This document shows positions 28,275 to 37,142 of a DNA stretch of 64,000 nucleotides, piece after piece. The DNA is from an uncultured Clostridia bacterium (GTDB lineage: Bacteria; Bacillota; Clostridia; Oscillospirales; Oscillospiraceae). How positions within the stretch are numbered: position 1 is the stretch's first letter; the number at the start of each line of letters is the position of its first letter. The translations under genes and the position numbers were made by a program. Where the stretch lies: positions 62,001 through 126,000 of the forward strand of contig CAMNQX010000002.1 in assembly GCA_946550725.1 (NCBI GenBank), in the 5' to 3' direction. Below the pieces are notes generated by a model. It searched no databases and was not told the DNA's origin. It saw nothing but the letters and a program-made list of their open reading frames with translations.

Positions 28275-28943
28275 TCACGCCGTCTTGGCGGCGCTCTTAG
28301 CCACGGCAGGCTGGGAGGCGGGCTGAGTGTCGGTAATGTTCATATAGCTCTTCACCAACGCCTCGGCGTCGGCCTCGCTGTCCAGGAGAGAGCTCTGCCG
28401 GAACCAGGGATGCTTGGGGGCGTCGCTACGCATGATGGTCGCCTCCAGCTCAGGGGTCTGCCACTCGATGGTCTCACCCTGGGTAGTGGCCTCGGTGCCG
28501 GGGGTGGTAAACTGGACCTTCTCCAGGATAAAGGCCACCCACTTGATGGCGCCGTCCACCTTCTTTTTCAGAATCCCGCCCACCGAGAGGTAGGGCGCGG
28601 CCTGGTCATCGTCGTAAACGTTCCAGTAGGCGTCCTTGGTCTCCAGCGCAGGGGTGGTCCCGATGGCCTCCTTGGAGACGCCCAGGATGGCCTGGGCGAT
28701 GTCGGGCATCAGCTCGGTGGTGCCCAGAGTGGCGGTGCCGCCGGAGAAGGTGCTGTCGCTCTCCGCGGGGGCGTTGTCTCCGTAGAGAACGTTGTCGTTT
28801 CCGCCATCCAGCGAGATGGAGAGACTGGTGTACTTGCCCATGACCCCGCCGTTTGAGCGGGTCACGGTGCCACCGTCGTTGTTGTAGACGGCGTAATAGG
28901 GTTTGCTAAGACCGATGGTAGCCATAGTTCGTTCTCCTTTCAC
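28275..28943 (-). CDS. Phage major tail protein (phi13-type)
   Basis: MATIGLSKPYYAVYNNDGGTVTRSNGGVMGKYTSLSISLDGGNDNVLYGDNAPAESD. Confidence 0.85.
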   Translation of the reverse strand: MKGERTMATIGLSKPYYAVYNNDGGTVTRSNGGVMGKYTSLSISLDGGNDNVLYGDNAPAESDSTFSGGTATLGTTELMPDIAQAILGVSKEAIGTTPALETKDAYWNVYDDDQAAPYLSVGGILKKKVDGAIKWVAFILEKVQFTTPGTEATTQGETIEWQTPELEATIMRSDAPKHPWFRQSSLLDSEADAEALVKSYMNITDTQPASQPAVAKSAAKTA

Positions 28944-29434
28944 GTTTTCATGATGTTTTTGAGGGACTTATCGACCGACTTTTGCATGGCCACCAGGGCG
29001 AGTTTACGGGTTCTGCCCATGGCCCGCTTGATGAAGGGGTTGGCTGCCATGAACGAGGTGCCCCGCTCCACGGCTCTTGCCACCACTACGTTGGGCTGAC
29101 CCTTGGGCCAGGTCTTGGTCTTGACCTCGTTGTAGCCGTCAAAGCCAAGCCGGACGTCGTAGATGCCGTCATCCTCCCGCATCTTGGTGATGCCGAAGGA
29201 TTCTAGTAGCGCTTTTTTCTGGGCCTTGTTTGGCCCCTGCAGCGGCACCCTGGCCACTGGAGGGCCCAGGCCGCCCTGGGTGGGCAGCGCCTGCAGCTCA
29301 CCCCGGATGGCGTCGGCGGCGATGTCGGCCCCATCGTAGATGGCTGGTCGGATCACCGATTCCTTTAGGCTCCGTTCTAGCCGGGAAAGGGCGGCGGTGT
29401 ACTCATCCAGACCCTTCATTTCGATCCGTGCCAT
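28940..29434 (-). CDS. HK97-gp10-like head-tail/tail completion protein
   Basis: MARIEMKGLDEYTAALSRLERSLKESVIRPAIYDGADIAADAIRGEL. Confidence 0.75.
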   Translation of the reverse strand: MARIEMKGLDEYTAALSRLERSLKESVIRPAIYDGADIAADAIRGELQALPTQGGLGPPVARVPLQGPNKAQKKALLESFGITKMREDDGIYDVRLGFDGYNEVKTKTWPKGQPNVVVARAVERGTSFMAANPFIKRAMGRTRKLALVAMQKSVDKSLKNIMKT

Positions 29435-29755
29435 TCAGGCCACCTCCCAATCCCAACTCCAGTGGTAAAAGCCGGTCTCCTCCTCGTACTCGATCTCCAC
29501 CAGACTCCAGGCGATCCCCGCCCGGTCAAAGCTCTCCCCCAGGGCATCGCCCCATGGGTCAACCTCCAGTTTGGTGTAGAGGTCGCTGGTGCCGGTGACC
29601 GTCTTTTCTGCATGGGCTCCGTCCCCGGTGAGGTCGTTGGCCCCGTCCTCTTGCCACACGATGTAGCGGTCCGACTGGAGTCGCTGGGTATGGCTCACGG
29701 CATCGGTGACAGCCAGGTGGGCCGCGATGATCTGTTCACGCCAGGTCACTTTCAC
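29435..29755 (-). CDS. Phage head-tail connector-region protein
   Basis: Collinear 106 aa ORF overlapping the upstream gene. Confidence 0.6.
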   Translation of the reverse strand: MKVTWREQIIAAHLAVTDAVSHTQRLQSDRYIVWQEDGANDLTGDGAHAEKTVTGTSDLYTKLEVDPWGDALGESFDRAGIAWSLVEIEYEEETGFYHWSWDWEVA

Positions 29756-30137
29756 CCACCTCCTCCATGGGGAGCTGCTCCATCCTGGCCAGGGTCAGGT
29801 CCAGGCTGGAGGGGTATACCTCGTCCACCGTCTGCACCATCTCAATACGGTACTGCCGGGCAGAGCCGGTGACGATGGCGACGTCCTGGGTGCTGACGGG
29901 GATACCCGCCGGGACTCTGACCACCCTCTCCACATCCACCTGGGCCTGCAGCGCGGTATACCGGCGGGTCAGCCCAAGCCGCTGCTCGGCAAAGGGCAAC
30001 TCACCTTTGGGGTGGAGCTGGGGCTTGGGCTTGTAACCCGGCTTAGCCCCGTCGGTCACCGCGCAGATGGTCACCAGCCCGTCGGGATAGCTCTGAGAGA
30101 TGCTATCCGTTCTGGGGCGGTACGGTGCTTTCCACAT
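29736..30137 (-). CDS. Phage head closure-like protein
   Basis: MWKAPYRPRTDSISQSYPDGLVTICAVTDG...VRVPAGIPVSTQDVAIVTGSARQYRIEMVQTV. Confidence 0.55.
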   Translation of the reverse strand: MWKAPYRPRTDSISQSYPDGLVTICAVTDGAKPGYKPKPQLHPKGELPFAEQRLGLTRRYTALQAQVDVERVVRVPAGIPVSTQDVAIVTGSARQYRIEMVQTVDEVYPSSLDLTLARMEQLPMEEVGESDLA

Positions 30138-30429
30138 AGGCCGCCACCCTCCTTCCATTCTGCATGGCAAGGATCCTGTTGGCATTATTGGCCTCGAACA
30201 CGTCCAGGGCGTTGTCCCGCCCGTACCGGACATAATCCATCAGGAGGGCACGGGCGGCCCCCGGGACCGTGTAGTCCGCAGGGGCGCCGTTCTTCTCGTC
30301 CAGATAGGCCATGCCGGACAGGATCAGCTCCGAGACCTTCATATCGGTGGTGACGGAGCTCCAAGTGATGTCAAGGTAGACCTTAACATCCGCCAGCAGC
30401 CCCGCCGGGATCTCGGTCCGGGCCGTCAT
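30103..30429 (-). CDS. Phage head-tail connector protein (DNA-packaging gp6-like)
   Basis: LLADVKVYLDITWSSVTTDMKVSELILSGMAYLDEKNG; directly after the capsid gene. Confidence 0.75.
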   Translation of the reverse strand: MTARTEIPAGLLADVKVYLDITWSSVTTDMKVSELILSGMAYLDEKNGAPADYTVPGAARALLMDYVRYGRDNALDVFEANNANRILAMQNGRRVAAYVESTVPPQNG

Positions 30430-30430
30430 C

Positions 30431-31903
30431 TTAGGACTTGGTGACGGTCACCGTGTAGGACTTGTTGGTGGTGCCGTCCTCGGCGGTCACCTTGACCACC
30501 ACGGTGTTGGAGCCGCTGGACCAGGACAGGGCGGAGCCGTTAGCCACCTCAGTGCCGTTGAGGGTCACCGCCACAGTAGCGCCGGCATCTGCGGGCACCG
30601 CGTTGATCACGTTGGTGGCGTTAGTGGTGGTGGCGGTGTAGGAGGTGGTGTCACCCGCAAAGGCCGGGGACAGGGTAGCGCTGCCAAGGCTCAGTGAGGC
30701 CAGGGTGGCGTCAGAGCTGAGGGCCCGACCGGTCACCGACTGGACCTTGTAGATGGCGGCCTCCAGGTTGGAGATGTCCAGCAACAAGAATGCGTTGTTG
30801 TCCATGGGGAACCCGTTGGCAAAGCCCTTGATCAGGTACACCCGGTTATCCTCCAGGAACTGGTAGTGGTCGGAGTAGTCGATCTGACCGTCCTTGCCGG
30901 AGCCAATGGCGGCGAAGTATCGGTAACCCAGGCCCATCACCGCCTTGCCCAGGGGCACAGCCGGGGTCTGAATGATGTCCATGGGATAGGGCAGCTCCTC
31001 CCGGTAGGTGCCATCGGGGGCCTTGATGGTGATGGCGGGCATGACCCCCTTGTAGTAATCCACGGGATTGACCAGCAGGATCACGTCCCGGATAGGCCGA
31101 GGCTTACCGCCGTCATCGGTAGCCATCAGGCTCAGCAGATTGCCGAAGGTCTGGACGTCCAGAGCGTTGACCGTGATGGGGGTCTTTTCGGGGTAGATGC
31201 CGCCGGTGACGGTGACGCTCTCGCCCACCTGGCGGATCATGCCGATGGGCTGGTCCTTGCCGCTACCCTTGACGATGCCGACCTCCAGGCCGTTGGCATA
31301 GGCCTCGTAGAGAATTTCCCGGACGTACCTGTCCAGCCACTCGGGACCCAGCTCCAGGGCCGCCTTGCAGACGGGAATAAAAGCGGACAGCTTCAGCAGG
31401 CCGGTGTTGGCGACCTTAAAGCCGCTCACCAGCTCCTTGATGATCTCGTCGCACAGCTCGCCCCATGCGGCCTCCTGGTAACCGTTGGCGTTGTAGGTCA
31501 TCTTGATGGCGGCGCCGGTGGGGATAAAATTGATCTTGGAAAGGAGCCGGTGCTCGGTCCGCAGGTCCTCAAAGACCCGCTCGATGACCGTCTCTGGCAT
31601 CACCAGGTTGAGGTCGCTGAGGGCCTGCTTGGGGTTCTTGTCCGCCATGGCGACGGCGAGCTTCTGGTAGTACTCCCGCTCCTCGCTGGTGAGCATAGCC
31701 TCCCCACGGGAAACCCGGACGTTGGTGTCCATGGCCTGCTTTGCCTCGTTCACCCGGTCCTGGACCTCCGCCAGCATCTCGTCTCGAATGCACTGGGAGA
31801 TCTGCCCGAAGGTCTCGCCAAAGGCGGCGGTGTCGCCATCGGAGATGTTCTGCTGGAGCTGCTGCCGCAGCTGGTCGAGGGTCATTCTGTCGTTGTTCTT
31901 CAT
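30431..31903 (-). CDS. HK97-type major capsid protein with C-terminal cadherin-like beta-sandwich domain
   Basis: Capsid core plus C-terminal LASLSLGSATLSPAFAGDTTSYTATTTNATNVINAVPADAGATVAVTLNG...TNKSYTVTVTKS. Confidence 0.88.
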   Translation of the reverse strand: MKNNDRMTLDQLRQQLQQNISDGDTAAFGETFGQISQCIRDEMLAEVQDRVNEAKQAMDTNVRVSRGEAMLTSEEREYYQKLAVAMADKNPKQALSDLNLVMPETVIERVFEDLRTEHRLLSKINFIPTGAAIKMTYNANGYQEAAWGELCDEIIKELVSGFKVANTGLLKLSAFIPVCKAALELGPEWLDRYVREILYEAYANGLEVGIVKGSGKDQPIGMIRQVGESVTVTGGIYPEKTPITVNALDVQTFGNLLSLMATDDGGKPRPIRDVILLVNPVDYYKGVMPAITIKAPDGTYREELPYPMDIIQTPAVPLGKAVMGLGYRYFAAIGSGKDGQIDYSDHYQFLEDNRVYLIKGFANGFPMDNNAFLLLDISNLEAAIYKVQSVTGRALSSDATLASLSLGSATLSPAFAGDTTSYTATTTNATNVINAVPADAGATVAVTLNGTEVANGSALSWSSGSNTVVVKVTAEDGTTNKSYTVTVTKS

Positions 31904-31918
31904 GATGTTTTCTCCTTT

Positions 31919-32734
31919 TCAGTTTTTAGTTTTGTCGGCAAAGAGAGCCAAAATGGCGTTCTGCTTGGGTTTCGGGTCAACCTCCGGCGCAGGAGCGGGC
32001 ACGGGCTCGGTGTCCAACTTGGACACCGGAGCGCTGGTCATATCCCGGAGGTGAGCCGCCAGGGTCCGCTGGAAGTCCAGCCGCTGCTGGGTGTCCAGAT
32101 TGGCCTTCTGGAGAACGGCGGCGGCGCCGCTCATATCGGCGTCTTGTTCAGCCATGCGGTCAGCCAGGCCCAGCTCAATGCACTGCTCTGCAGTGAGCCA
32201 GGTCTCGGCGTCCATCATCTCGACAAGCCGCTCCTCGGTGAGCTTGTCCCCGGCCTTGGCTAGGTAGGCCCCTCTACCGGCTGCACACATCACATCCAGG
32301 TCATCGGCGGCCTTCCGCAGCTCGGCGGCGGAGCCGATGGCGGACATCCAGACGTTGTGAATCATCATCAACGTGTTCCGGGGCATCACCACCTCGTCCC
32401 CAGCCATGGCGATCACCGAGGCGATGGAGCAGGCAAAGCCGTCCACATAGACCGTCTTGTGGGCCGGGTGCCGTTTGAGCTGGTTGTAAATCGCCGTGCC
32501 CTCAAAGACGCTACCGCCGTAGCTGTTGATGTAAATGTTGATCTGGGTGGCGTTGGGGTGGGCCCCCAGGACCTCCCGGAAGTGGTTGGCGCTGTTCTCG
32601 CTGTCCACCCAGTCGCCGTCCAAGAAGCCGCCCTCCCAGACCTCGCCTTCCACGTCGCCGTAGATAAAGAGGTCCAGGATGTTCGGGTCTGCCTGCTGCT
32701 TCAGCTCCCACATGGGCTTGTATTGCTTTCTCAT
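31919..32734 (-). CDS. ClpP-like head maturation protease
   Basis: INIYINSYGGSVFEGTAIYNQLKRHPAHKTVYVDGFACSIASVIAMAGDEVVMPRNTLMMIHN. Confidence 0.93.
   Translation of the reverse strand: MRKQYKPMWELKQQADPNILDLFIYGDVEGEVWEGGFLDGDWVDSENSANHFREVLGAHPNATQINIYINSYGGSVFEGTAIYNQLKRHPAHKTVYVDGFACSIASVIAMAGDEVVMPRNTLMMIHNVWMSAIGSAAELRKAADDLDVMCAAGRGAYLAKAGDKLTEERLVEMMDAETWLTAEQCIELGLADRMAEQDADMSGAAAVLQKANLDTQQRLDFQRTLAAHLRDMTSAPVSKLDTEPVPAPAPEVDPKPKQNAILALFADKTKN
32009..32027. repeat. Dispersed prophage palindrome, site 2
   Basis: GGTGTCCAA-C-TTGGACACC, perfect arms, inside the protease 3' coding region (encodes VSKLDT). Confidence 0.9.
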
Positions 32735-32751
32735 ACTTGGTTACCTCCTTT

Positions 32752-33921
32752 CTACTCCCCCAGGGCGTTGGCTGCCTCGTCCATCTCCGCGATGTTCTTG
32801 GTGAGGTAGTGCTTGTCCGCCCAGGGCTCGTTGATGGTTCCCTGCCCGACCGCCCGGAGGAGGTCGTTGATGCTATACACTCCAGAGCCCACCAACTTCT
32901 CCACGTTGGCGGCCTGGTCGAACAGGTCGTAATGGATGATGGAGGAGCTGTCCACACGCAGGTAGTCCCCGGCCTTCCACGCCTCGTAGCCGTAGCGCTT
33001 GCGGTTGATCTCCTCCTGGAGCTGGTCGCACAGCGGGTCCACAACCAGGGTCAAAAACCGGCTGTTTGCGTCCTCCGTCCCCTCCACCTTGCCGTTGACC
33101 AGCACGGCGGGGATCAAAAAGCCCCGGGCCGTGAAATCAAAGATGTCCGCCACCAGATCCCGGATGTCGGAGGTGGAGGAGCTGCTGCCTGTGGAGCCGA
33201 TTCCCACCCGCTCGAACTTGTAGCCATCGAACTCAGGCAGCACCCCGTTGGGGTCGGTCAGAAATGGCTGCACCTGCTCTTTGATCATCTTGGCAAAGTT
33301 GGTCTCGAAGTTATCGGCGCCGGAGGCGATCTGGTCGATGTGGACCTTCCAGTGCTGCCCCTGGTCCCACTCATAGTGAGCCTTTGCCAGAGAGGTCATC
33401 TTCTCCCAGGCCCTGGCTAGCCGGGCCAGCACCGGCTCCATGCTCGTTTGGTTCAGCCGCAGATGGAGGACGTCGTCCTCCCGGAACCGCTTGGAGAAGG
33501 TGTAGTCGTCCACCGTCACCTCCCGGTACTCGTTCTGTCTGGTCACCTGGGCCTCGCCTTGCTCCCAGCTGTCAGCCACCGCCAGCATCTCGTAGCCGTC
33601 CCGATGTCGGAAGGACACCACCAGGGCCTCGTTATGCCGGTACAGTCGGTCCACCAGCTTGTGGAGGAATACCGTGCTGTTCTCGTTGAGATTTGGCTCC
33701 ACGTTCCAGAGCCACGCTTCCCGGTCCTGCACCTCCTCGCGGCCCCTATAGGTCCGAAACTCGCACCGCCCGATGGCGTTGGCGACCATGTCCACGCAGA
33801 CCGAAAAGGCCAGCTCGTAGGCCGCGAACTCCGCCGCCGCGTCAAAGAGGTCCTTGCAGCTCACTTCCCGGAAGCCGTCCTCCCGCTTGTTGGGGTTGAA
33901 CAGCCAGGCCAAGATACCCAT
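32752..33921 (-). CDS. Phage portal protein
   Basis: MGILAWLFNPNKREDGF...AYELAFSVCVDMVANAIGRCEFRTY...GIGSTGSSSSTSDIRDLVADIFDFTARGFLIPAVLVNG. Confidence 0.93.
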   Translation of the reverse strand: MGILAWLFNPNKREDGFREVSCKDLFDAAAEFAAYELAFSVCVDMVANAIGRCEFRTYRGREEVQDREAWLWNVEPNLNENSTVFLHKLVDRLYRHNEALVVSFRHRDGYEMLAVADSWEQGEAQVTRQNEYREVTVDDYTFSKRFREDDVLHLRLNQTSMEPVLARLARAWEKMTSLAKAHYEWDQGQHWKVHIDQIASGADNFETNFAKMIKEQVQPFLTDPNGVLPEFDGYKFERVGIGSTGSSSSTSDIRDLVADIFDFTARGFLIPAVLVNGKVEGTEDANSRFLTLVVDPLCDQLQEEINRKRYGYEAWKAGDYLRVDSSSIIHYDLFDQAANVEKLVGSGVYSINDLLRAVGQGTINEPWADKHYLTKNIAEMDEAANALGE

Positions 33922-33952
33922 GCTCCTCCGCTCCCTTCCAAACAAAAAATAA

Positions 33953-33996
33953 GCGCCGGGGACCGGGAGATCTAAGATCTCCTCAGTCCTCGGCGC
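33953..33996 (-). terminator. Strong hairpin with T-run (minus strand) upstream of portal gene
   Basis: GCGCCGGGGAC..GGGAGATCT-AAGATCTCCT..GTCCTCGGCGC; on minus strand followed by TTATTTTTTG. Confidence 0.7.
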
Positions 33997-34019
33997 GATT
34001 GCCCTTCCATCCTGTCAAT

Positions 34020-34172
34020 TCAGGGTGTGCGATATATGATTTTTCTGGTCATGACCTCCACCACTACCTTGCCATCGGCAGCCAGGCGGACAGCTACGTC
34101 GTACCCCCTTGACAGGGCCTCCTCGATCTGGGCCCGGGCGGCGGCGTTGAGCCGCGGCGGTTGGCGCTCCAT
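34020..34172 (-). CDS. Small phage protein (50 aa)
   Basis: Untracked ORF MERQPPRLNAAARAQIEEALSRGYDVAVRLAADGKVVVEVMTRKIIYRTP between terminase and portal. Confidence 0.45.
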   Translation of the reverse strand: MERQPPRLNAAARAQIEEALSRGYDVAVRLAADGKVVVEVMTRKIIYRTP

Positions 34173-34179
34173 GGGTCGG

Positions 34180-35847
34180 TCACCAGGTCACAGCCGCCAT
34201 GGGGGGCCGTACCGCCGTCCCGGCGCCAAGCCTGTCCTCCACCGTCATGGCAGCTACCAGGGCCATGAATGGGTCCGTCTTTCTGCTCTTCCCCTCGATC
34301 TTGGCGTAGTAGTAGTTCCCTGTGTCCGCCCCCAACTTTTTGGAGGCACGGACCCGCTTGGTGTTGTTCACACCCCAGCGGAGCGGCGGGCTGTCGCCCC
34401 AGTGGAAGTAGCCCCGGTTAAAACACTCTTGGATCACGGGGTCGGTCTGCATGATGTCGCTGGGCCTCACCAGGTGGACCCGGTCCCTGTCGGTGGCGTC
34501 AAATCCAATCCGGCGGAAGGACTCCGCCACCAGCGTCCAGCGGAAGTGGTCCATGGACAGCATCTTCACGTTGTACCGCCGCCCGGCCTCCTGGACATAG
34601 GCCGCCAGCAGATCAGGTGAAATGGATACGTCGTCCACCACGGTCACCTCCCCATCCTGGGCCCAGGTCTGCCAGGGGGCGTGGATCAAGGGGAGGGTCT
34701 TGCTCTGGGCGCAGATCCAGGAGTGGTGGAGATCGAATCGGTCATTTCCTCTCCTAAAGTGGAGCACCACCGAGGCCCAGTCGCTCAGCTCGGCGTAGTC
34801 CATCCCGGCGATGCAGGACCACCTGGTCATATCAGGCAGGTCCTTCTTGGTCTCCAGCACCTTCTCATAATCGGTCACCGAGATCTCGCTGAAGCCGGTC
34901 CGGAGACCCATCCGCATCGCCATGAAGTCCCCGTGCTCCACCGGGTTTTTGAGCCACCCCTCGTATTCCTTCCGGGTCTCCTGGAGGAGACTGTCCCGGT
35001 AGAGCAGCGACGGGCAGGCCTTGTACCAGTTTGCCTCATCGTGGACCTCGTCCTCGGCGTCAAGCCGGAAAACAAATGGGAGGAAACCACCGTCCGCTTC
35101 CCCCTCGAATAGGATGCGCTTTGCCTGGGCCAGGTAGTCGTCCAAGGGGCCGTCCGAGGTATGCCCGTTGGAAGTGAATATACCACGGCGCGGGTGGGCC
35201 ACCTTGCCAAGCCCAGCTGTGAATACTTTGATGTTGTTGTAGTTCTCGTAGAGGTGGACCTCGTTGAAATAGATCTTCCCGCTCCGAAGGCCGTTGCGCC
35301 CCTTGGGGTTGTTGGTCCGTCCATTGATGGCCCCGCCGTTCTTCCGGCCCCGGACCGTCTCCTGGGTGTGGGCGTAGAACTTGTTGAGCTTGCTCTCGTA
35401 TCCGGGCCGCTCCAGCGCCCTCACCACATCCTGGACCGGCTGCATGGCCTGGTCCTCATTGTAGGCGCAGATGTCCACGTTATAGTCATGGATCGGGTTG
35501 TAGGGACTGACCATGCAAAAAGCGTCAAAGGCGATAAGCCCGTCCTTCCCGGAGCCGCGCCCCAGCATAGCCAGCACGTCGGGCCACCGGGGCAGTCCGT
35601 CCTGGGTAAACACGCAGTTCCAGAGGACTAGGAGGCACTCTTCCCAGGGGTATAGGCGGCTGAAGGGGAAATACTTTTCCAGCCTCAGATAGTTGGCGAT
35701 TAGTTGGGTGTCCACCACCAGGTCCTCGGTCTCAAAGACCCGCCGGAGGTAGGACGCCAGCGCGTGCTGGTCCTTGCAGGCCCTGGGCTCATCCGCCTCC
35801 ACCATCCGCAGATAGTTCTCCACCTGGGGCGGGATGGGGGTACTCAT
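34180..35847 (-). CDS. Phage terminase large subunit
   Basis: LAMLGRGSGKDGLIAFDAFCMVSP Walker-like; IAGMDYAELSDWASVVLHFR nuclease-like region. Confidence 0.93.
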   Translation of the reverse strand: MSTPIPPQVENYLRMVEADEPRACKDQHALASYLRRVFETEDLVVDTQLIANYLRLEKYFPFSRLYPWEECLLVLWNCVFTQDGLPRWPDVLAMLGRGSGKDGLIAFDAFCMVSPYNPIHDYNVDICAYNEDQAMQPVQDVVRALERPGYESKLNKFYAHTQETVRGRKNGGAINGRTNNPKGRNGLRSGKIYFNEVHLYENYNNIKVFTAGLGKVAHPRRGIFTSNGHTSDGPLDDYLAQAKRILFEGEADGGFLPFVFRLDAEDEVHDEANWYKACPSLLYRDSLLQETRKEYEGWLKNPVEHGDFMAMRMGLRTGFSEISVTDYEKVLETKKDLPDMTRWSCIAGMDYAELSDWASVVLHFRRGNDRFDLHHSWICAQSKTLPLIHAPWQTWAQDGEVTVVDDVSISPDLLAAYVQEAGRRYNVKMLSMDHFRWTLVAESFRRIGFDATDRDRVHLVRPSDIMQTDPVIQECFNRGYFHWGDSPPLRWGVNNTKRVRASKKLGADTGNYYYAKIEGKSRKTDPFMALVAAMTVEDRLGAGTAVRPPMAAVTW

Positions 35848-36206
35848 AGCTCATCCTCCTCCATCCGGCGCTCGGCGCCGATCACCAGGCCGAGGGCGGA
35901 CGCCAGAGCGGACATCTGACGGGATGCCTGGATGCCCAGGCTCACGCTCCGGTTCTCCATCAGACGGTCCCGGTCGTCCCGGACGTAGAGCCCCCGCTCG
36001 TCTACATCGTCCTGGAGCTGGTGCCGCAGCACCCAGAAGTCCATGTACTCGTCCACCCGGGAGAGGGTCAGGGCGTCCATGGATTCGGCGGACCCAAGGG
36101 AGGAGAGGATCTCGGCACGCACGGCCTTGAAACTCTTGGACTTTCTCCAGTCCTTGGCTTTGGACTTGTCCTTGGCTTCGCCTGGGTTCTTGCTCTTTGC
36201 TGCCAC
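35844..36206 (-). CDS. Phage terminase small subunit
   Basis: GTG start at 36206: VAAKSKNPGEAKDKSKAKDWRKSKSFKAVRAEILSSLGSAESMDALTLSRVDEYMDFWVLRHQLQDDV; next to TerL. Confidence 0.75.
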   Translation of the reverse strand: MAAKSKNPGEAKDKSKAKDWRKSKSFKAVRAEILSSLGSAESMDALTLSRVDEYMDFWVLRHQLQDDVDERGLYVRDDRDRLMENRSVSLGIQASRQMSALASALGLVIGAERRMEEDEL

Positions 36207-36236
36207 TGCTCTCCCTCCCCGTTGCTCAAATTGGCC

Positions 36237-36255
36237 TGTGTCCAACTTGGACACC
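36237..36255. repeat. Dispersed prophage palindrome, site 3
   Basis: TGTGTCCAA-C-TTGGACACC, about 30 bp upstream of terS start. Confidence 0.88.
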
Positions 36256-36440
36256 GTCGGCTCTTGTCGCGCGGCTCCGACACAGCCAAGACATTTTGGC
36301 GGCTTCACCCGCCTGCGCGGGCGCGAAAAGTCTTGATTTTTCGCGCGCCCAGCACCGCGCGGGCCCGACGCCGCTGTTTTTTCTGCGGCACCCCCGATTA
36401 GCCAGGACGCGACCACAGCCGTTTTTTTGACCGGGGGGTA

Positions 36441-36800
36441 TCAATCCCACCGCTCTGCTGTCACAGGCGGCTTTTTGACGTCCTGGTGTCGCAAGACCTC
36501 CGGATGCTCCGCCTCGTGACAGCTCTTACACACGGTCACCAGCTGCCGCTCTCCCGTGTCTGGGTCCCAGATGCTCAAGGCCAGGTCCGGGCGGTCCTGG
36601 AGGTGCTTGACGTGGTGGACGATGGTCCCTCGGCGATACCGGCCCTTAGCCTTGCAGAGCTGGCACTCGTTGTTGTCCAGTTTGCGAACATAGGCCCGGA
36701 GCCGACGCCAGCGGCGCCAGGAATAGAACGCCGCCTCGTCCCCGGACTCCACCATGGCCTCCAGCCGAGGGAGCCACGCCCCCGTTTGTTTATCATCCAC
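36441..36800 (-). CDS. Phage HNH endonuclease
   Basis: CQLCKAKGRYRRGTIVHHVKHLQDRPDLALSIWDP...LVTVCKSCHEAEH; upstream of terminase. Confidence 0.92.
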   Translation of the reverse strand: MDDKQTGAWLPRLEAMVESGDEAAFYSWRRWRRLRAYVRKLDNNECQLCKAKGRYRRGTIVHHVKHLQDRPDLALSIWDPDTGERQLVTVCKSCHEAEHPEVLRHQDVKKPPVTAERWD

Positions 36801-36878
36801 GGGCTATCACCTCCGGGCCAGGATAAACAAAAAGCCTGGGCCAACATCGCCGCAGTGTTGCGGGTCAGTGGCTCAGGC

Positions 36879-37031
36879 TCAATGGCTCAGGCTCAAATCG
36901 ATATCCAAGAATTGCTCCTTCTTGCAGTGTCGGCACCAAGCGTATGCCTTGACCTTCCCGTCCTCTGGGAGCCGGATCAGCCGCATCTGCCCACACTCGG
37001 GACAGAGGACCCATCCATCCTTTGAGACCAT
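36879..37031 (-). CDS. Cysteine-rich KTR/Com-like zinc ribbon protein
   Basis: MVSKDGWVLCPECGQMRLIRLPEDGKVKAYAWCRHCKKEQFLDI: two CxxC pairs. Confidence 0.75.
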   Translation of the reverse strand: MVSKDGWVLCPECGQMRLIRLPEDGKVKAYAWCRHCKKEQFLDIDLSLSH

Positions 37032-37142
37032 TTTACACGCATCGGGCAAGAAAATCAACCCCTTTATCAAAACGTGACTAAATAACCACTAGATTTCAAG
37101 ATTGTACCCGCGCACGCGCGCGCGATTATTATTGTCTGGAAT

